From Vicugna pacos (taxonomy: Eukaryota > Chordata > Mammalia > Artiodactyla > Camelidae), in NCBI RefSeq assembly GCF_048564905.1, contig NC_133007.1, positions 1,798,001 to 1,862,000 of the forward strand: a stretch of DNA of 64,000 nt. The letters are read 5' to 3'. Below are positions 48,825 to 61,400 of the stretch, one piece after another. A model generated the notes under the pieces. That model saw only the letters and a list, made by a program, of their open reading frames with translations. It searched no databases and had not been told where the DNA came from. The translations under genes and the position numbers were made by a program. Position 1 is the stretch's first letter; the number at the start of each line of letters is the position of its first letter.

Positions 48825-49426
48825 TCCCCCCCAAAACCCCAAATGTTTATTAAAGGCACAAAAACTCACCTTAACTAGCTCTCTTCTGAGGGGGCTCTCT
48901 TCTGCTTCTTCATTTTTCTGTCTGTCTCCATTTCCCTCTCTCAGACACAAACACATACAGTTTTGTGAAAGGGGACTTCCTGCCATACAAAGACAGACTT
49001 CACATCTTCAGAAAGATACCTTACAAAGCACGTTTCTCAATTCAAGTCTTTGTGTGAGTTCTGGGCAACTGGCTTATTTTCTAGAACAATCGGTAGTTAC
49101 AAAATCAGGAGATCATCTTCCCCAAAGGAAGAGTTCTGGTCCGTGTTGATGAAGTTGGGGATGTCACATTTCATGAGTCTGTTCGGCTCCTCCTCTGGCC
49201 ACCTGCTGCATCTGATGACTTCCTGTAGCCGAATATCACTGTAAAGGGCTATGGTAGGGATACCAGCTTTGGCCTTGTCCAAGTGGTCCACTTCATTGAT
49301 GTAGCAGTGAAAGAGGGGCCTAGATTCGTCATTGCACTGCCAGAGAACACCTTGGGCAGCAGCAGTCTTCCAAAGTCTGACACAAAGCTATTCAGTCTGA
49401 ATCTCTTCTCGGGAGACTCTGCATTG
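48825..49426 (-). pseudogene. Terminal coding exon of an unidentified gene, frame broken
   Basis: On the minus strand a strong acceptor (ttttctttatag, ending 49,427) is followed by NAESPEKRFRLNSFVSDFGR and LLLPK. The frame then shifts by one near 49,350, and VLWQCNDESRPLFHCYINEV, DHLDKAKAGIPTIALYSDIR, LQEVIRCSRWPEEEPNR, LMKCDIPNFINTDQNSSFGE and DDLLIL follow to a TAA at 49,097-49,099. A 3' UTR of about 270 bp ends with AATAAA at 48,846-48,851. The long second frame has strongly protein-like, cysteine- and charge-balanced text, so this was or is a real gene. I do not recognise the family. The shift could be decay, a sequence error, or a missed short intron. Upstream exons on the minus strand to the right were not found. 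Confidence 0.55.
48846..48851 (-). terminator. AATAAA poly(A) signal
   Basis: AATAAA on the minus strand, about 250 bases after the stop at 49,097. It fits the 3' end of the terminal exon above. Confidence 0.5.
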
Positions 49427-49670
49427 CTATAAAGAAAACCAAAATAAAATATAGTTCACACTGTAGATCGGTGACCTGAAGAGTCATAGTTTTTGCCATC
49501 TACTGGGAGCAAATCCCTGCACAGAGCATGCTGACAAGCACTGGAAGTGAAAGACATCTCTTCTGAACACATACAATTAAATCCAAGGCAAAAGTCTCAA
49601 CTGAGGGCCCTTGGACCATCCTGAAAAGACATCGTTCCCTGAGAATCCTCAATATTGGTGTCTCGCACAC

Positions 49671-49837
49671 CAGTGTTTCTCAGTGGGACACTCAGATCTC
49701 TTCATCAGAATTAGTTAAATTGCTTCTTAAAATGCAGTGTTCTGGGGTGCACACCCTCAGAGTCTCCAGAGGTAGCGACCGGTAGTCTGTATTTCCATAG
49801 CCACCAGGATCACTAAACATGCTCAGGTTTAGCACTG
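49671..49837 (+). mobile_element. MER5-type hAT DNA transposon remnant
   Basis: Starts CAGTGTTTCTCA and ends TTTAGCACTG, the inverted ends of the non-autonomous MER5 group, with 'aaaatgcagtgttctggggt' and 'gtagtctgtatttccatag' in between. It is about 167 bp, the usual size, and ancient. Confidence 0.8.
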
Positions 49838-51239
49838 CGGTCTACATCGGGTCACCTGAGCATCGACAATGCTGTCTCACGGGGTGGGGGGGTGCCATGT
49901 GTGTCAGGGTGCTGTCCTACCCACGTGTCTACCCTGATTCTCAGAACTGACAGGGCTGCCCCATTGGGCACAAAATACCACCATTTCACAATGCATACGC
50001 ATGGCACCTGACTGACAGATACAATCAGTGATAGGAGAGGGGACAAAACTCAGCTTCCTGATCCCTTGTTTCACTTACTGTGGGACGAGTGATCAATTCA
50101 AGGGTAATAAATCGGTGAATGAGTGAATAACATGACTCTCGTTAGTCCCACGAGTGCCTGGAAGAGCAAGCCTGGGCACTCTGAGAACCATAAAAGCCCA
50201 TCTACTTAATTGTCATCCTCCACAGATCTATGTAAAGGTTACTTCCACCCAGGCAGTGACTCCAGAAGGGCAAGAATCATGTATGAACACACTCTCAAAT
50301 CCAGAACAGAATCTGACAACAATTAGGCTCTGGAGTCTGTGTTTAGTGAGTGTGGAAGCTCAGTGATTCCAGCTCTTACACCTTGCCTTCCCATCCCACA
50401 CCTCAAGATATGGCCCTTATGACCAGTTCTCCCGGGGCTGGGGCCATGGAACCCATTTATAGGACTGGAAGAATCTGATCATATAAACCATCCCCCAGAT
50501 TATCATCAAGAGTCACCTGCATTTCAGGGATCAGTAATCCCAGAAGATTTGCAGTTCAGGCAGCTGAGGGATTTTTATATCAGCTCTGTCTTCTACTGTG
50601 ACTGCCTGGGTGACATCAGACAAGGAATTCTGAAAAGCCAGAACTTTTCCTTTCAGGAATAATCTAATTAACAAATCTCGTTGACCACTCAACAAATGTG
50701 ATGTGAAGATCAATGACTTACACAGGAGTACAACATTCACTAGGTCGTGGATTTAGAATCAGAGAAAAATCATTTGAGAAAGATTGACAGAATGTAGCTT
50801 TAATGCGAATTTAAGTATTCTTACCTTTCAGTAAATCATCTTCCCCTACTTATCACTTCACCCATGTTTAAAAGATGTTTGAGAACAGGGATGAGTGTGC
50901 CAGCAATCTGTGACCCAATAACCTAAAATGTCACCTAGGAAAAAGAGGGGATTAACACATTTTTAAAAAGCATGGTGAGGATTGCGGGGCCACAGCCAAC
51001 TCCAGACTAAGAAGCTGTGAGTAATAGCTTTCCTGCCTGCCTGCCTGGGGCATCAGCTGATGTGAAAATCCACCCAGAAAACTCACTTGTCCAGCAGCTC
51101 TTCCGTAACACAGGCTACACATTCTCAGAATTAAGAATTGCATCCAGTAACCACTTTGCTGAAGAATAAAGACAAAGGAGAAAAAGAGAGTTCTGCCCCT
51201 CCCCAGGGGAAAGCCCAGACCTTGGGCTGCATGCACTGC
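49838..51239. other. Unique DNA before the GC-rich array
   Basis: No exon or clear repeat. Three tandem 'ctgc' units precede the array at about 51,030. Sequence becomes GC-rich abruptly after 51,180. Confidence 0.4.
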
Positions 51240-53340
51240 GCCCACCTCCCAGGAGAAGAATAAACTGGAGAAGGGATTTCTGTGAAACTGTGGCAGCAAA
51301 GGTTGAGATGGGAACAAATTGACCAGCTGGCCAGGGACAGCCCCCTCCGTCGCTGCCTTGGTGGCTGCCTCAATCCTGTCAGCCCATCCTGCCCACCTCC
51401 TGTGGCTAACCTGTCAGGGAAAATGCTTTGCGACCTTGGGCAACAGAGGCTGCCCTCAGGCCAAGCTGCGGAAGAGCTGAGAGCTAAACCACCAGCTCCC
51501 AAGCTGCAGGCTCCATACCCCCGCCAACACACTGATGCCCCCGCACCCTACTGCAACCCCGGTGAAATATGACCCGGAGAAGTGTGACCTGGGAATGAGG
51601 GGCAGCAGAGGCCGCCCCCACGTCAGGCCTCCAGAGAGATGGGAGCTTATCCTCCAGCTCACCAGGGGCAGCCCCCTGTCCTCTCCACCCCCTGATCTCA
51701 CAGCGCCCACCTCCCAGGAGAAACCAGACCGGGTGTGTGGTGTCAGGCGAATCTTGGGGGGGAGAGGCCGTCCCCAGGCCAGGTCAGGGGAGAGGAGAAG
51801 TGGCCCCCTTAGGCGGGGCAGCCGGCAGTCGCAGCTGACTCTGCCCCTCGACCGCATCGCGCCCGCCTCCCAGGAGCAAGCTGACATGGAGACGGGCATC
51901 CGGCTTCTTGGGCAGCAGAGGACGCCCCCAGGATTTGCCGCAGGGAAGAGGAGAGCAAATTGACAGGCTCCGCGCTGCATGTCTTCTACCCCCGCCTTCG
52001 CCACCCCCGCACCTTAAAGTCACCGCCCAGGGCGCCCCTCCCCCAGCAGGCTGAGTGGGACAGGTGTGTCTGGTGATCTGAGGCAGGAGAGGCCACGCCC
52101 ACACCAGGCCATCAGGGAGACGGGAGCCAATCCACCAGCTCCCCAAGGCAGCCCCTACCCCCGCAGCAGCCACCACTCTTGCCCCTGACTTCAAAGTGGC
52201 CTCCTCTATGGAGCAGGCTGACCTGGAGATGGACGTCTGGCGATCTTGGGACAACAGGGACCGCCCCCAGGGCAAACCATGGGGGGAAGTGGGAGCAAAT
52301 GGACAAGCTCCATGGGAAAACCTGCCGCTGCTGCCACCACCCCCAACATACCAAGTCCAACTCCCGGGGTCAGGCCAACTAGGATACACGTGTCTCGTAA
52401 CCCAGGGCAACAGCGACCGCCCCCAGGACAAGCCGCGGGGAAGATGGGAACAAATGGGCCCACTCCCCCGCTGCAGGCTCCCGACAACCGCCACCCCTGC
52501 ACCCTTATTACACTGCCTCCCGCCCCCAGCAGGCAAAGTGGGACAGGGGTGTCCCGGGACCTGGCGCAGCAGAGGCCACCTTCAGGCCACACAGTGCAGA
52601 CAGGGAGCTAATCCACAAGTTCCTCCGGGGCAGCCTCCCTATGCCCTCAGCCACCACCTTACCGGCCCTCTGACCGCACCGCACCCATCTCCCAGGAGCA
52701 AGCTCACCTGGAGTCGGATCTCAGACAAATCTCCGGCGGCAGAGGTCGCCCCCAGGCCAGGCCGCGGGGGAGAGAAGAAATCGAGCAGCTCCCTGGAACA
52801 CATCCCCTCCCACTACCGCCGCCGCCCCGCCTCCCAGGAGCAAGCTCACCTGGACACCCGCGTCCCGCCTCTAGGGCAGAAGAAGCAGCCCCTGGCTCCG
52901 CCACCGGGGAGAGCGGAGCGAATTGACCGGCTTCCCCGCGGCAGCACCCCTCCCCCCGTGGGCCCCGCAGCTTAACGACACCGCCTCCGCTCCCCACTCA
53001 GCAAGCTGAGGGGGCAGGCGTGTCCAGCGACCTGGGGAAGCAGAGGCCGCTCCCAGGCCCGGCAGCCGGGAAAAGGCAGCTATTCCACCAGTTCGCCAGG
53101 GGCAGCCCCGCTCCGCCCCTCTGCCGCTGCCACCGCCCCCTGACCTAACCGCCCCACCTCCCAGGAGCAAGCTTACCTGGAGTCCAAAATCTGGCGAATC
53201 TCTGGCGGCCAAGCCCCACCCCAGGCCAGGCTGCAGGGAAGAGAAGAAATCGACCGGCTTGCCCGGGCAGCCTCCCAACCGCCACCGCCGCCGCCGCCGC
53301 CCCAAAGCATTGTACTAGCCTCCCGGGGTCAGGCTGACTG
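51240..53340. repeat. GC-rich tandem array, about 160-bp units
   Basis: A degenerate tandem array. The anchor block like 'ggccgcccccaggccaggc' recurs at about 51,450, 51,612, 51,768, 51,920, 52,090, 52,258, 52,418, 52,574, 52,744, 52,880, 53,048 and 53,208, with spacings of 136 to 170 bases. Each unit also holds 'cacctcccaggagcaagct' and a 'gaccagctcccc'-type block before 'ggcagcccc'. Open frames of up to 259 codons run on both strands because stops are rare at this GC content. They translate to Pro/Gly/Arg/Ala-rich repeats with Trp-Glu motifs and are not likely genes. No transposon ends are seen. Confidence 0.9.
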
Positions 53341-53349
53341 CAAGGATGT

Positions 53350-53560
53350 GCACTTGCCTTCTAATCCTGGCCACGTTCCTGAGCACCTCCCTGCATCCCT
53401 ACACTCCCTGCACATTTGCACCCCTGCTACTCTCTGCAATTCTGCATCCCTCCACTCCCGCATCCCCTGAACTGCCTGCACCCTCCACAGCCCCTGCACG
53501 CCTGTCATCAGTTACTTTTGCACTGCCTACACTCCTGCACCCCTGCATGTCCCACACACC
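53350..53560 (+). repeat. C-rich 'ctgcacccctgca' low-complexity tract
   Basis: Irregular repeats of 'cctgcacccctgca' and 'ctgcatccctccactcc', directly after the 160-bp array. A short CCG run lies at its upstream edge (53,281-53,301). Confidence 0.75.
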
Positions 53561-56500
53561 ACCTCTTGGGCCTTTGGCAGCTGTTAGACCAATGCACAGG
53601 GACTCACTCTTTGCCAGTATATAATGCATCAGTGGACGTCAGGGTTTGCCTGCAGGAAGGTACATGTTCCCGGTCACTAGCCTGGGCCACTTGGGTGATC
53701 TCTGTGAGGTCACCAAGGATGGGCTTAGAGATGCTGTTTTCCGGGAAGAGAGGAGTTGATACAGATCTTGAGGGCAGAGCTGTGCTCACCAGGCCGTCCA
53801 CATTTCATGTTTTACACAGGGCTTCGGAGAAGTGAAATGGATCCGGCCAAGTAAGACTGGCCTGCTGTGCGCCCACCTCAGTCCTGGGCTCTGAGTCAGA
53901 CCGACTGGCTCCCACCCTCAGGGCCCAGTTTGGGCACCTGAATGGTCCCTTTGAGGCATCCCATCAGTTCTCAGAAAGAAGTCTGTCTGCTTCCACCCCA
54001 TGGCCCTCCCTCCCACTGTGCTGGCCTCAGGAAGGTTCCTTATTTGGGGAAGAAGGCAGCCCACCCCCTACCCCACCCCTCACTGTGCTCTCACACAGGC
54101 TGGTGCTCTCTCTGCCCATCAGAGTCTGGGAAGCCATCCCTCTTCAGTTATGTCCCTTCTGAGATGGACTTGCTTCCACTCAATTCTAGGCGAGAATGCA
54201 CCATGGAATGCACTGGGTAAAAGAACCAAAATAAATAATTTCTTCTGTGAGGTTGTCTGTTTATCTACTGGGGTTGGGCTGTGTGTAGTTTGCTACAGCT
54301 ATTGGTGTGAGAGGCTAAAACAACCTGCGTGTCCTTGTTTTCATCTCCCCGCTGTCTTTGGGTTTTCCCTAGACACTCCTGAGACATTTACTTCTTTTAG
54401 TTTTATTCCTGTTATTACACAGGGGCCCTACTGTCATGGAGGTAAGGTGATGGGGGAGCGGGACAGAGCAGGGCATCTGCAGTCCTGTGATTAGTTCTCA
54501 TTGAGCCTGTGCCCTGAGCTGTGACCTCCACAAGTGTGTCTCTTTCCCCCCACCCCAATTTGGGTGAGACAGAAGGGATTTCCCTTCTCCCAGGTTGGTT
54601 AGGCTCTGGTAAAATAATTTTTCATTAAAAAAACAAACAAAAAACAACTACACCCAATGAAACAGAATGTTCTGGGTGTATTTTAATAGAGTTATTTTCT
54701 CCTTTCCAGGCAGGAAGCATGAGGAATTTTCCTCTGACCTTCATTCTGAGAACAGGACACGTTCTTGGAGGTAAAATGCATGGAAAAGAGCAGGGGGCCC
54801 ATCTGACTGGCCCCCTGGAGTTGTCACACTCAGATTTCCCCACGCTGAGCCTCCCGCTGGCCTCAGGGACCTGTTAAATCTGCCTGCCCCCGGGGTTATT
54901 ACAAAAGACGGTTCTGCCCTGGGAGGTGTGACTTTCTAAGCCTGCCCGGCTGCCACTCTGGGTTGGGAGCAGCTTTCCCCCTCAGTTTTCTTGTGGATCT
55001 AAGAAGATCAGTGGGTTTTCAGCACCCTCAGCTCTGGTATTTTAAGGAGAGAAGGAGCAACTTCTGAGCTCCTCACAAGCTGGACTAGAGTCTGCAAGCC
55101 TCCCCTCCTCTGCCTCCATGCAGACAATCAGTGGCTGTGGTTCTAGCCGAATTTCTGAAGATCTGGATTTAAACACACACATCCCAGCCCCCACAGGAGC
55201 ACACAGTCCCATAAATCCCTACAACATCCACTGGTAACTACGGAGCTGATGAGGACATGGGTTTCGGGGCTGCAGGGGCCTGACTGCACGACTTGCTCTG
55301 TGGCCTATTAACGTGGTTGCTCTGGGCCTTGTCCCAAGTGGCTTGCTTACTATACCTGGTACATGGGAAATATAAAATAAGTACTAGAACCTCCAATTTT
55401 TCTCCCTCTTGGGCCTTCCAACCTAAAAAGTAATAAGTGAACTCAGACGGCCTAGTCACCACAATGAAGTCTGACCAGCCTGGCTCCCCTGAGTGACCGG
55501 CACTGACTTGCACCTTAACTCGGAACAGTAGGGGAACCGCCTTCCTCTAACTGGGCCTCTCCCCACACCAGGCATGCCCTTAGCTGAGACGGGGCCAACT
55601 CCCCTACTGAGGTGTGTGCTGGTGGCTTCAGTGAGACCTGGCCCTGCCGGGACACAAACCTGCATTGAGGTGGAGGGTCAGGAGGAGGGGGGTCCCTGTT
55701 GGGGCAGCAGGGGGCCTGGTGACACCCTGCCCAGCCTGGTGCCTAGGGCTCCCCAACATCTCCTACGGCCCCCGGGTCGTCTCTGGTCTGGGCAACTCCA
55801 TGCAACCTCCCAGTATCTTTTCATTAAGTCCCTTTTTGCTTTTATCAGACAGAGGTTGCTTCTGTTGCTTGTTAAGTGAAACAGTGCATCAGGAAACCAG
55901 ATTATTTCTAAGATCAGTAAAATACCAACTTCGTTCAGCGCGCCGGGCAGACCGTGCAGCACAAATTCCCGCACAGGGCTGTGCAAATGCCTTACGTGAA
56001 GGGTACTCATCATCTGTCTTCAGAGATACAGAAGTTGGTACTTCAGGTAAAACCTCATGGAGGGATAGAGGAATCCAAAGCTGGTTGGTTTCAGAGACTA
56101 ACCAGTCGGACCAGACCCCTGAGCTGTGGTAAGAAGCCTGACTCAATGTCACGCAGACTCAGCGCCCTAAGTGTCCGGTGGGGCTGATGCTGTTCCCTTC
56201 ACAAGCTCTCGTTAGGGAGTCACTGCAGCCCCTTACCATCAGCAGGGAACCAGCCCTCTTAGTCCCCACCCTGAGTGTTCCATGACACAAATCTCGGGAA
56301 TGTTTAATTTTCATCTTTGTTTAGGAAGATGAAGGTGGGGTAAGTGGAGACATAAATTCACACTTAGTGACACCAAGTCACATCCAGTACCTCCTCCTCG
56401 GAGAGCTATGTGCTCCCACAGTGGTGGCTGGGTGGCTGGGCAGAGCCCCTGCACTGGTCACAGAGGGACTCTCTCCTCTGGCTGCAACTGATTGGTTGGA

Positions 56501-58349
56501 CAACAAATCCAGATGGGAAAGAGCATCTTTCCCGGGAATTTGGAACTGACACACAGAAATTAATTTCACTCATCTGGGGATTGGGAGGAGGGTGGGAATC
56601 AAATGAAACCAGAGCAGGAGAGAAAGTTACAAGTGAAAGAGAGAGAGACAGAGAGATTGAGCTTGTGAGAGCAAATAGTGGGAAGGAAGGAAAACAATCC
56701 GGACAGAGGAACTCTAGCTCCTGGTTATCTAGTGTGTCCCAGCCCATCAACGAACCTGCGGGATGGTTAACATCATTCCAGTTTTGCAGATTAGGAAACA
56801 CATTAAGTGCCACTGACCCCTCACTTCCCACTGCCTGAAGGCACCATGATCCTCACAGGGACCCTGCTGTGCTGACAGCCCAGCACCCTGATCAAAGGGC
56901 CCCGGCGGGAGTGGGAACCCCTCTGAGTGTGGAGAGTTCCCTACACCGAGATGCCATGCATCAGCAGGTTCCCGCTCACCCCAGGTTAACATCACCCCAG
57001 CTGTGCAGTCTCCCAACCCGCTTCCCTCCCTGCCAGGCACCCCCATCCTTACCACCGAGTGTACTGCAGGAATTCAGGCACAGGGATGCCCAAAGCAACA
57101 CAAGCCCATTGGCTGTACAAACAGCACACTCCCAGCCCCACCAGGGCTCGATGGGGATAGTAGGTGTCCTCAACTTTCATGTATCTAAGGCAATCTGTTT
57201 CTTCAGCTGAAGGCTATAGAGAAAAATAAAAGGCCCAAAACATCATTCAGTGAGGAATTCCTCCAAGGACCTGACTCCAGGGTGTATAACCAGTTGTGCT
57301 GGCCGCTCCTACCCCCGGACTTTGGGTGAGGTGGATTAATGATCAGCACAATCGCCGGTAGCCCAGCTCCTGGCCTTGGCTGCCCAGAGGGGGCTGGGGG
57401 AATGGGTAAGGCCAGGGCACTCAGGAAGATCACAGAGGACCTGACCTCTACCCTCCGCACTTGTAAACCCCCAAATCTCAAGGCATCGGACAGAGTGCAG
57501 CCAACACAATAATGAGATGCTCCCATCTCTTCACTCACTCCTGTCGGTTCACTTATGTGCTGAGCATCCACTGGGTCACAGGACATGACACATAGGATGT
57601 CCGATGGAACAGGCTTGGTAATTCCCCCTGGATCCTGTTCAATCTGATGGAAGAATGATCACTCATAAACGGTTTCTCAAAAGAATACATAGACAGAAGA
57701 AAAACTACAGAGTGAATCAAATTTTAAAATATAAATGACGATCCCCCAGTCTCCCCGCCTAAAGTTAACAGCATAAAGAAAATAGACCTTGCCTTTGATC
57801 ACCAAGGAAGTGGTCACCCCCCTCAGGAGGAAAGGAGAGTTATTCTTTGAGCAGGATACAGAAGTGCTCCATCGGATTGGACCAGGACCTCTGCATTCAT
57901 TCAGCAAATCTGTGTAAGCTCCTACTACATATGGGAATCTAGTAAGTAGACCCGTTCCCAAGGCTCTTGGGCTTTATTATTCAACAAAATAGACACGACT
58001 CCCCATCACTGGGGGCTCAGAGTTTTAGCAGAGGAAACAGGCAGCATGTTGGGTGTAGCAAGAGCTTGGGGAAAAATACGAGTGATATGAGCAAACTCAG
58101 GTGATGGCGGTGGGGTGCGAGGCAGACAGGAGGGAACAAGGCAATCCTGGCAGATCTCACGGAGTAATGAACTTGAAGCAGCATAGATCCGGAGGAAGAA
58201 GGAAGAGCCGGAGACAGAGGCCCCCAGACTGAGGGGGAGAGTGTGGGAAGAGAGGCAGAGCACGCCGGGTCCTGGAAGTCTTTGGGACGACTTTGGATCC
58301 TAATGAAATGGTGACCCTTTTAGTGAGTTTTGATGGGATGGGTGATGTC
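53561..58349. other. Unique DNA, no supported gene
   Basis: GC-moderate sequence with several open frames of 90-165 codons on both strands. None shows a known family or a convincing acceptor-donor pair. The purine-rich GA block at 56,636-56,660 is simple repeat. Exons linking the terminal exon at 48.8-49.4 kb to a promoter might lie here but were not recognised. Confidence 0.4.
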
Positions 58350-58363
58350 CAATTTATGCTTTT

Positions 58364-58480
58364 GTTTTGTTTTTTTGGGGGGAGGGAAATTTATTTATTT
58401 TCGTGAAGGTGCTGTGGTTTGAACCCAGGATCTCATGCATGCTAAGCATGGACTCTATCACTGAGCTACACCCACCCCCT
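58364..58480 (-). repeat. Vic-1 camelid SINE with target duplication
   Basis: Inverted Vic-1: T-rich tail at 58,364-58,376, then 'gtggtttgaacccaggatct', 'catgcatgctaagcatgga', 'ctctatcactgagctacacc' and 'caccccct'. Flanking 14-base repeats at 58,350-58,363 and 58,481-58,494 differ at one base and are the target duplication. The cleanest and probably youngest SINE in the window. Confidence 0.95.
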
Positions 58481-58494
58481 CAATGTATGCTTTT

Positions 58495-61400
58495 ATAGGC
58501 TCCCTCTGACTCTGTGTGGATGAGATTGTAGAAAAGCAAAGATGGAAGAATGAGGCTATTTGGTGTCCAAGAAGTGGCTGAAGGTGGCTCCTAGGAGAGT
58601 GGGGAACAGGGAGTAGGTGGTTAATGAAGACAGAGTAGCCAGAATTTTCTAACAAGATGGATTTGCTGTGTGTGTGTGTTTAAGAGAAAGAGAGAGAAAG
58701 AACATGGTTCCAACATCTGGACCTGGAAAATGGGATGGATGTCCTCTCCATCCACAGGGGATAGGACAAGATGGGGTTGAGCAGGTGGAAAGGAGCGAGA
58801 ATCAGCTCAGTTCTTCAATGTCATGGTTAAGGAGTCTATAAGATATTGCTACCAAAATTCCTAATAGGTAGACGAGTCTGGGTTTTTTTTTTCCTTTCTT
58901 TTTAACTTTAAAAAATATAATTTAAATGTATTAATTTTATTATGTGAATGAATTTGGAATTTTATTTCATGCCAAGTTATATGTTATAATAGCCAAATGG
59001 AAATATATATCAGAAAAGGGGAGAAATGAGGGCTTTCACATAAACTGACTGTCCATAACATAGGTAAAACTTCAATAAAACCAGCCTTCAATGCAAAAAC
59101 CTCATCTTGGTGCTACATAAAATTAAATGAAAAAGGACTATGTTGATGTATCATTATTTCATGTTACATAATAGCCCCAAACAAACACACTGTTTAACTA
59201 TGGGGCTTGTAGAAATACTATTCACTTTATTAATATAAATACAGAAATGCAGAAAGGTTCTAAGGTAGAATGAGCATCTTAGTGGAAATAATAGAGATCT
59301 GAGCATTTTACATGATATGTATGGACTGATTCAAAATTTGGAAAAGTAATTTACACAGTAGAACACATGTATGAATGTGAAAGCAAGATGAATGAAAGAA
59401 AAAGAATATGAGTATCAGGGAGAGAGTTCCAAATGGAAAAGGCCAATCAGGGAGATTTGGACATACCGAGAAATTGAGGGCATGTCAATTTCCAATTCTG
59501 GTTGCTTCCACCAAAGGTATCGCAGGACCCAACTCCGGGACACATTCGCATTAAATGTTTGGAAAAAAGAGGAGACTTTGGCAAAAGACCAGCCAGTGGA
59601 TCGAAAGCAGAGCGATGGGCTGGAGGCCAAGTAAAGCAGGAACACGGGGGAGGAGTGATGGAAGAGCTGGGTCAAATGCTGCCAAAGGGCCACGCATGAT
59701 GAAGACTAAAAACTGACCACTATATTTAGCAACGTGGGGTCACTGATGGCCTTGACAGAGCAGTTTCCATAGAGCAAGGGATCAGGGGAACAGCTAGAGT
59801 GGGTGCAAAATGGGATGGCTCAAGAGAATATGCAGACATTGAGTTTAAACTACTCATTAAAGATTTGCTGCAAAGACATGGGGTGGCAATTGGTGGGGGG
59901 GAATTAGGGTCAAGGAGTGCTGTTTCTTTCTATTAAGAGGATGGACTTTTACATACTGATAGGAGACAACTAGCAGGAGAACAAAATAGATGAGGTAGTG
60001 ACAGAGAGGATGGATGTGGGAGTGACAGCCTGGAGAAGATTGGATGGATGGCCCCCATGGTGACTTTTGGATGATCTGGCTTTCGATGTCACCTGTAATA
60101 AGAGGTGGGGCAGCGAGAGTGAGGTCACAGACATCAGAAGGCGAGAGGATGTGCTGGGAGTTGCTGGTGAAAGTTCTCTTCTGTTGGCTTCAGTTTGCTT
60201 GGTCAAAGTAGAAAAGTAAACTTACCAGCTGAGGAACGAGGAGGAAGAGCTACTAGAGTCAGGAGCATGAGTTACGAAAGAGCCTTCAGGGACAATGGGA
60301 CAGTGAAAAGAGCAGGGGGAAACGGGGGTAATGTGCTCTCAGAAAGTTACATTTTGTCTTTGAGGTCCCCAAGTGTTGGATGTGTGATTGCCCTTCCTGC
60401 TGTCTACAAAATAAATATTGAATATGGTTCAGGGAAAATGCTATTTCATTCTAAGAGGCTGCCTGTTTCTCAGGAATGGTCATCTTAAACTGTAAACATT
60501 ACAAAAATGTTGAAAAGAAGAACTTGTGTACCCAATGACCCACTATTTTCTATAAATTTGGTTGCTATTTAGTTCCCCTATCAATACCGCAGAACTGATA
60601 CTGCCTAGGAAGGAGATCAATGCTTATGTGGAAATTAAATCTGTAACTTTTTCCTAAACTCCATGGCTTCCTTAACATCCCATTCCCCTTGGAATTTAGA
60701 GGTGTCTGGTATAAGAAACGAGAAACAGTTTAAGAAAATCCCGGCTAAGAATTACACAGCACAACCTCAGCTCAGAAGTATACAGCAATAAAAAATGTTT
60801 AGCAGCAAAACTCCGTAACTACTCTTAAAGAATTTTGTAAACCTGGGTCTGCCCAGATGTTTGCAAACTGGAAAGGTACTCCAATCACCTGACTGGTATG
60901 GGAACCAGAGGCTGGTCAGCCTATTCTGTAAAACCCAGAGAGTAAATATTTTCAGTTTTGCAGATCATTTTGTTGTAGCCATGCAGGTCTGCAATAAGAA
61001 AGCTAAGAGCACTGGGAGACAGGAAACAAATGGGCATGCCCACACCCTCCCTTCCACTCAGGGCAGCTTCTCTGTGGTGGGGAGCTTTGCCACAGTGACT
61101 TGTTTCTTTGTTTCCATTGGTTTCTTTGTTTCCAACTTACTGCTCAAGCTCAGAACTTCAAGTGAGCCTGGTCCTTCAGCATCCATGCAGAGAGAAGGCT
61201 GAGCGGGGGTGGGGACCCCACCTGACAGAGAAGAGAGATGGCTTGTCACCATGACAAGAGACAATCACACCTTCCGGGGAGAAAGGGAACAAAGATAAGG
61301 GACGGGGAAGAGCAGTGGGACCCCTGGGTCACCTGCCAGGTTTGCTCTCCCTCCACGGCCACCCTGGGGGCCTGGGTGGTGTTGGAATTCAGCTACATTG

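Noticed and set aside
51784-52536. 250-codon minus-strand frame in the tandem array
   Set aside because: Same stop-poor GC-rich repeat also gives long frames on the plus strand; not a supported gene.
58364-58480. A true tRNA gene
   Set aside because: It has a T-rich tail on the plus strand and target duplications, and carries Vic-1-specific sequence; it is a SINE.
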